Below are positions 61,505 to 64,000 of a stretch of DNA of 64,000 bases, piece by piece. Position 1 is the first letter of the stretch. Each line of letters begins with the position of its first letter. A program made the position numbers and the translations under genes. This stretch comes from Paraburkholderia guartelaensis (GTDB lineage: Bacteria > Pseudomonadota > Gammaproteobacteria > Burkholderiales > Burkholderiaceae): NCBI RefSeq assembly GCF_004353905.1, contig NZ_SMOD01000044.1, positions 1 to 64,000 on the forward strand. Reading direction: 5' to 3'. The notes beneath the pieces are model-generated. The model was not told the DNA's origin, did not search any database, and saw only the letters and a program-made list of their open reading frames with translations.

Positions 61505-62610
61505 ATGCGCGCGCCTGTTCGAGCGCTTTGCTCGCCGCCCTCGTGCTGCTCGCCAGCTGTCACCGCGACGAGCCGTTCGCGACGACGAAACCGCCGCCCG
61601 ACGCCGCCCAGATCGGGCTCGGCGAAAAGCTCGCGAAGGCGGGCGATTGCGCCTCGTGTCACGATTCCGCCAAACGCGAGCCCTTTGCCGGCGGTCTCGC
61701 CGTCAATTCGCCGTTCGGTCCGATCTACGCGAGCAACATCACGCCCGACCCAATGCACGGCATCGGCGACTACACGCCCGCGCAGTTCGCCGCGGCCTTG
61801 CAGCGCGGCGAAGCACGCGGCGGCAAGCGGCTCTATCCGGCGATGCCTTATCCGTCGTTTGCAGCGCTCCACGCAGGCGACGTGAACGCGCTCTACCAGT
61901 ACTTCATGTTTGGCGTGAAGCCGGTGCCGAACGCCGCGCCGCAAACGCATCTGCCGTTTCCGTTCAACCAGCGCTGGGTGATGCTGATCTGGCGTCTCGC
62001 GTTTGCTCAGCATGGCCGCTTCGAACCGGACCCCGCGCACTCCGCGCAGTGGAATCGCGGCGCCTGGCTCGTGCAGGGACTCGGCCACTGCGGCGCGTGC
62101 CATACGCCGCGCGGGCCCGCCTACAACGAAATGGGCTACACGCAACGCAGCCCGCTCTACCTCACGGGCGGCGTGACCGACCATTGGTACGCGCCGAATC
62201 TCACGGGCGACCCCGGCAGCGGCCTTGGCCGCTGGAGCGTCGACGACATCGCCGCGTTCCTGCGCGACGGCCACAACGACCGCGCCTATGCGTTCGGCGC
62301 CATGGCGCCCGTGGTGGGCGCGAGCACGCAATACCTGGGCGACGACGATCTGCACGCCATCGCCACCTATCTGAAGTCGCTGCCCGCGCGCGAGGCGAGC
62401 GGCCAGTATGCCGATACCGCCGCCGCGCGCGCCTCGACCATGGCGGCACTGCACGGCGGCACGCCGGAGCGGCCAGGTGCCGGCCTCTATCTTTCGTACT
62501 GCGCGAAATGCCACGGCGCGGACGGTGCTGGCAAACCCGACAAGGCGCCGCCACTTGCGGGCAGTTCGCTTGCGCTCTCCTCCGACGCGACTAGTCCACC
62601 GCGTCATTGA
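61501..62610 (+). CDS. Triheme cytochrome c lipoprotein, C-terminus cut by an IS
   Basis: The protein has a lipoprotein signal (LLAALVLLASC, lipidated Cys20) and three heme c sites: CASCH at residue 50, CGACH at 197 and CAKCH at 334. Such triheme proteins are the electron-accepting subunit of membrane-bound gluconate and alcohol dehydrogenases. The expected end of the third domain, with its Met ligand, is missing: after LAGSSLALSSDA the frame runs into insertion-sequence DNA at about 62590 and stops at 62608-62610. Two heme domains should be intact; the third is truncated. It overlaps the previous gene by 4 bp. Confidence 0.9.
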   Translation: MNARACSSALLAALVLLASCHRDEPFATTKPPPDAAQIGLGEKLAKAGDCASCHDSAKREPFAGGLAVNSPFGPIYASNITPDPMHGIGDYTPAQFAAALQRGEARGGKRLYPAMPYPSFAALHAGDVNALYQYFMFGVKPVPNAAPQTHLPFPFNQRWVMLIWRLAFAQHGRFEPDPAHSAQWNRGAWLVQGLGHCGACHTPRGPAYNEMGYTQRSPLYLTGGVTDHWYAPNLTGDPGSGLGRWSVDDIAAFLRDGHNDRAYAFGAMAPVVGASTQYLGDDDLHAIATYLKSLPAREASGQYADTAAARASTMAALHGGTPERPGAGLYLSYCAKCHGADGAGKPDKAPPLAGSSLALSSDATSPPRH

Positions 62611-63485
62611 AATGGCACCGGACGAATTCGCCGCGATGGATCGTCGTGCTTCCATTTGATCGGCGTGGGATTCTTGTTGTGCTCGCGGATATAGCGCATC
62701 AGCTTGCGCTCCAAATCCTTTACCGTAGTGAAGATGCCTCGCGCAATCACGTCGCGCTGGATGCGCGAGAACCAGTTCTCCACCTGATTTAGCCAGGAGG
62801 TATAGGTCGGCGTGTAATGCAACCGCACGTTTTTGTGTTGCCGCAGGAACTCTTGCACGCGCGCGGTCTTGTGGCTGCTAACGTTGTCGCAGATCACATG
62901 GATCTCTTGTTTGGGCCACTGGCTGGTAATAACGTCGGTGAGGAAGGCCACGAACTGCTCGCTGGTATGGCGCGGCGCCGTCTTGCCGATGACTTCCCCG
63001 GTTGCCGTATTGAGCGCCGCGAACAGGCTCAGCGTGCCGTTGCGCTTGTATTCGAAGCCGTGGCTCTCGGCGCGCCCGGGCGACAGCGGCAGCATCCGGT
63101 CTTTGCGATCCAGGGCCTGAATTGCCGTCTTCTCGTCTACGCAGAACACCACCGCGTGCGCGGGCGGGTTCAGATACAGACCGATCACGTCTGCCGCCTT
63201 GGTCTCGAAGTCAGGATCATTTGAGACCATGTGCGTATCGAGCCGATGGGGCCGCACGCCGTGCTTGCGCCAGATGCGCTGGACCGTCGAAGCGCCCACA
63301 TCGCCTAGAGCCGCAGCAAGCTTATAGCTGCTCCAATGCGTCGAGCCGTCAGCAGGCCGGTGCTTGAGCGTTAGATTCAGAACCCGCGCCTCCAGCTTTT
63401 CGGGCGGATGCACCGGGGCTCGTCCGGGATGGCGCGCGTACAGGCCTGCCAACCGCTCGGCCAGAAACCGGCTCGACCAACGGCT
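62590..63485 (-). mobile_element. IS630-family insertion sequence, interrupted
   Basis: The element begins inside the triheme cytochrome gene (about 62590, near the TA of GACTAGTCC, as expected of TA-targeting IS630 elements) and is broken at about 63485 by an IS5-type terminus. Only the transposase 3' part and one outer end are in the window. The exact terminus could not be fixed without the other end. Confidence 0.75.
62604..63452 (-). CDS. IS630-family transposase, N-terminally truncated
   Basis: The readable part is about 290 residues, to about 63483. DDE catalytic residues are seen in VVFCVDEKTAIQAL, HVICDNVSSHK and YTSWLNQVENWFSR, the IS630/Tc1 pattern. The frame continues upstream as RFLAERLAGLYARHPGRAP, but homology breaks at about 63485, where an IS5-family end begins, so the N-terminal DNA-binding domain is separated from the catalytic domain. 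The stop lies in the junction with the cytochrome gene. It is inactive unless the rest lies beyond the second element and is rejoined. Confidence 0.92.
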   Translation of the reverse strand: MAGLYARHPGRAPVHPPEKLEARVLNLTLKHRPADGSTHWSSYKLAAALGDVGASTVQRIWRKHGVRPHRLDTHMVSNDPDFETKAADVIGLYLNPPAHAVVFCVDEKTAIQALDRKDRMLPLSPGRAESHGFEYKRNGTLSLFAALNTATGEVIGKTAPRHTSEQFVAFLTDVITSQWPKQEIHVICDNVSSHKTARVQEFLRQHKNVRLHYTPTYTSWLNQVENWFSRIQRDVIARGIFTTVKDLERKLMRYIREHNKNPTPIKWKHDDPSRRIRPVPFQ

Positions 63486-64000
63486 AGAGCGTGTTAGGCA
63501 CTTTTGTTAAGGGCTGCAAAGTGGACGAGCATAAGAACGGAGAATACGACGAAGTGCAGACCCGCCAAGGTTTCGGGCAACCGCTCGTAGTCTCTTGCCA
63601 GTCGGCGGAAACGGTTGAGCCAGCCGAAGCTGCGCTCGACCACCCAGCGGCGCGGCAACAGCACAAAGCCTTTTTTGGCCTCCGGCAGCTTGATGACCTG
63701 AAGCTCAATACCTTCGTCGAGTGCCGCTTGCGCGGGCTCTTCGCCGGTATAGCCCTGATCGGCAAACGCCACCTTGACCGTCTGGCCCGTGGCCTGCTGA
63801 ACCTGCCGCGCCAGTTCTCCGACCTGCGCACGCTCCTGCTCATTGGCAGGCGTCACATGTACCGCGAGCAGTTGGCCCAACGTGTCCACCGCCATATGTA
63901 CCTTGCTGCCTTTTTTGCGCTTGTACCCGTCATAGCCCGCGCGCGGACCGCTTTCGCACGTCGACTGCAGCGTGCGACCATCAAGAATCACAGCGCTGGG
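63486..64000 (-). mobile_element. IS5-family (IS427-type) insertion sequence, left part
   Basis: The end GAGCGTGTTAGGCACTTTTG lies next to CTAG in the IS630 transposase gene and has the look of an IS427-group terminal repeat. The element reads off the right edge. Its other end and the rest of the IS630 copy should lie just outside the window. Confidence 0.75.
63494..64000 (-). CDS. IS5-family transposase, C-terminal part
   Basis: The frame enters from the right edge and covers about 167 residues to the stop at 63494-63496. HMAVDTLGQLLAVHVTPANE, VKVAFADQGYTGE (second catalytic Asp) and VVERSFGWLNRFRRLARDYE (Glu with the Y-2-R-3-E signature) are those of IS427-type IS5 transposases. These are often made from two frames, and only the second would be here. 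It is probably functional in this part; the first half is outside the window. Confidence 0.92.
   Translation of the reverse strand, partial: PSAVILDGRTLQSTCESGPRAGYDGYKRKKGSKVHMAVDTLGQLLAVHVTPANEQERAQVGELARQVQQATGQTVKVAFADQGYTGEEPAQAALDEGIELQVIKLPEAKKGFVLLPRRWVVERSFGWLNRFRRLARDYERLPETLAGLHFVVFSVLMLVHFAALNKSA

Noticed and set aside
1..64000. CRISPR arrays and tRNA or rRNA genes
   Set aside because: No regularly spaced repeats with unique spacers and no cloverleaf or rRNA-like sequence were seen on reading; a tRNAscan and CRISPR search would settle it.

Overview
The window looks like a secondary replicon or accessory region of a Burkholderiaceae bacterium (Paraburkholderia, Caballeronia or Burkholderia type). 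The signs are high GC with strongly GC-biased third codon positions, and many protein families typical of that group: DUF4148, DUF2934, DUF421, DUF6496, phasins, and small proteins with clear ribosome binding sites. There is no ribosomal, tRNA or core biosynthetic gene. The identification is inferred from protein style, not from a marker gene.

Layout. 1-9.8 kb: the end of an IS21-type istB, a Cys-rich copper-binding protein, a chemoreceptor, an orphan phoU, an orphan OmpR-type regulator with an atypical receiver, a TauE/SafE permease, a CheY-like protein and a diguanylate cyclase. 9.9-20.5 kb: a decayed sensor kinase, small conserved genes, a ParDE toxin-antitoxin pair with a visible operator, a DUF2252 protein, a broken hemerythrin, a DUF421 protein, and a junction of truncated fragments. 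20.6-33 kb: a UdgX remnant, a PPOX flavoprotein, DUF2934, a phasin, an ABC exporter, several small membrane proteins, a second DUF421, a CYTH/CHAD phosphatase, an integrase scar and a SET-domain protein. 33-53 kb: PRC-barrel, DUF1328, two NRAMP-like transporters with altered metal motifs, topoisomerase IB, an intact hybrid kinase that is the full-length relative of the decayed one, a second phasin, YihY, DUF4148, Dps, and a YqjD/YqjE/YqjK-like membrane-stress operon.

53.2-62.6 kb is the most coherent block. A DJ-1/PfpI protein is followed by a tightly packed same-strand run: membrane protein (frameshifted), gluconate-dehydrogenase-type small subunit, GMC flavoprotein, a small basic protein, cytochrome oxidase subunit II with a fused heme c, subunit I, subunit III, a small membrane protein and a triheme cytochrome c lipoprotein. 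Together these could carry electrons from an organic substrate to oxygen. Subunit I lacks both the usual D-channel glutamate and the usual K-channel lysine. The final cytochrome gene is cut by an IS630 element, which is itself cut by an IS5-family element running off the right edge.

The region as a whole reads as a stress and redox accessory island. It has a high load of pseudogenes, truncations and short tandem duplications, which suggests active decay and rearrangement.
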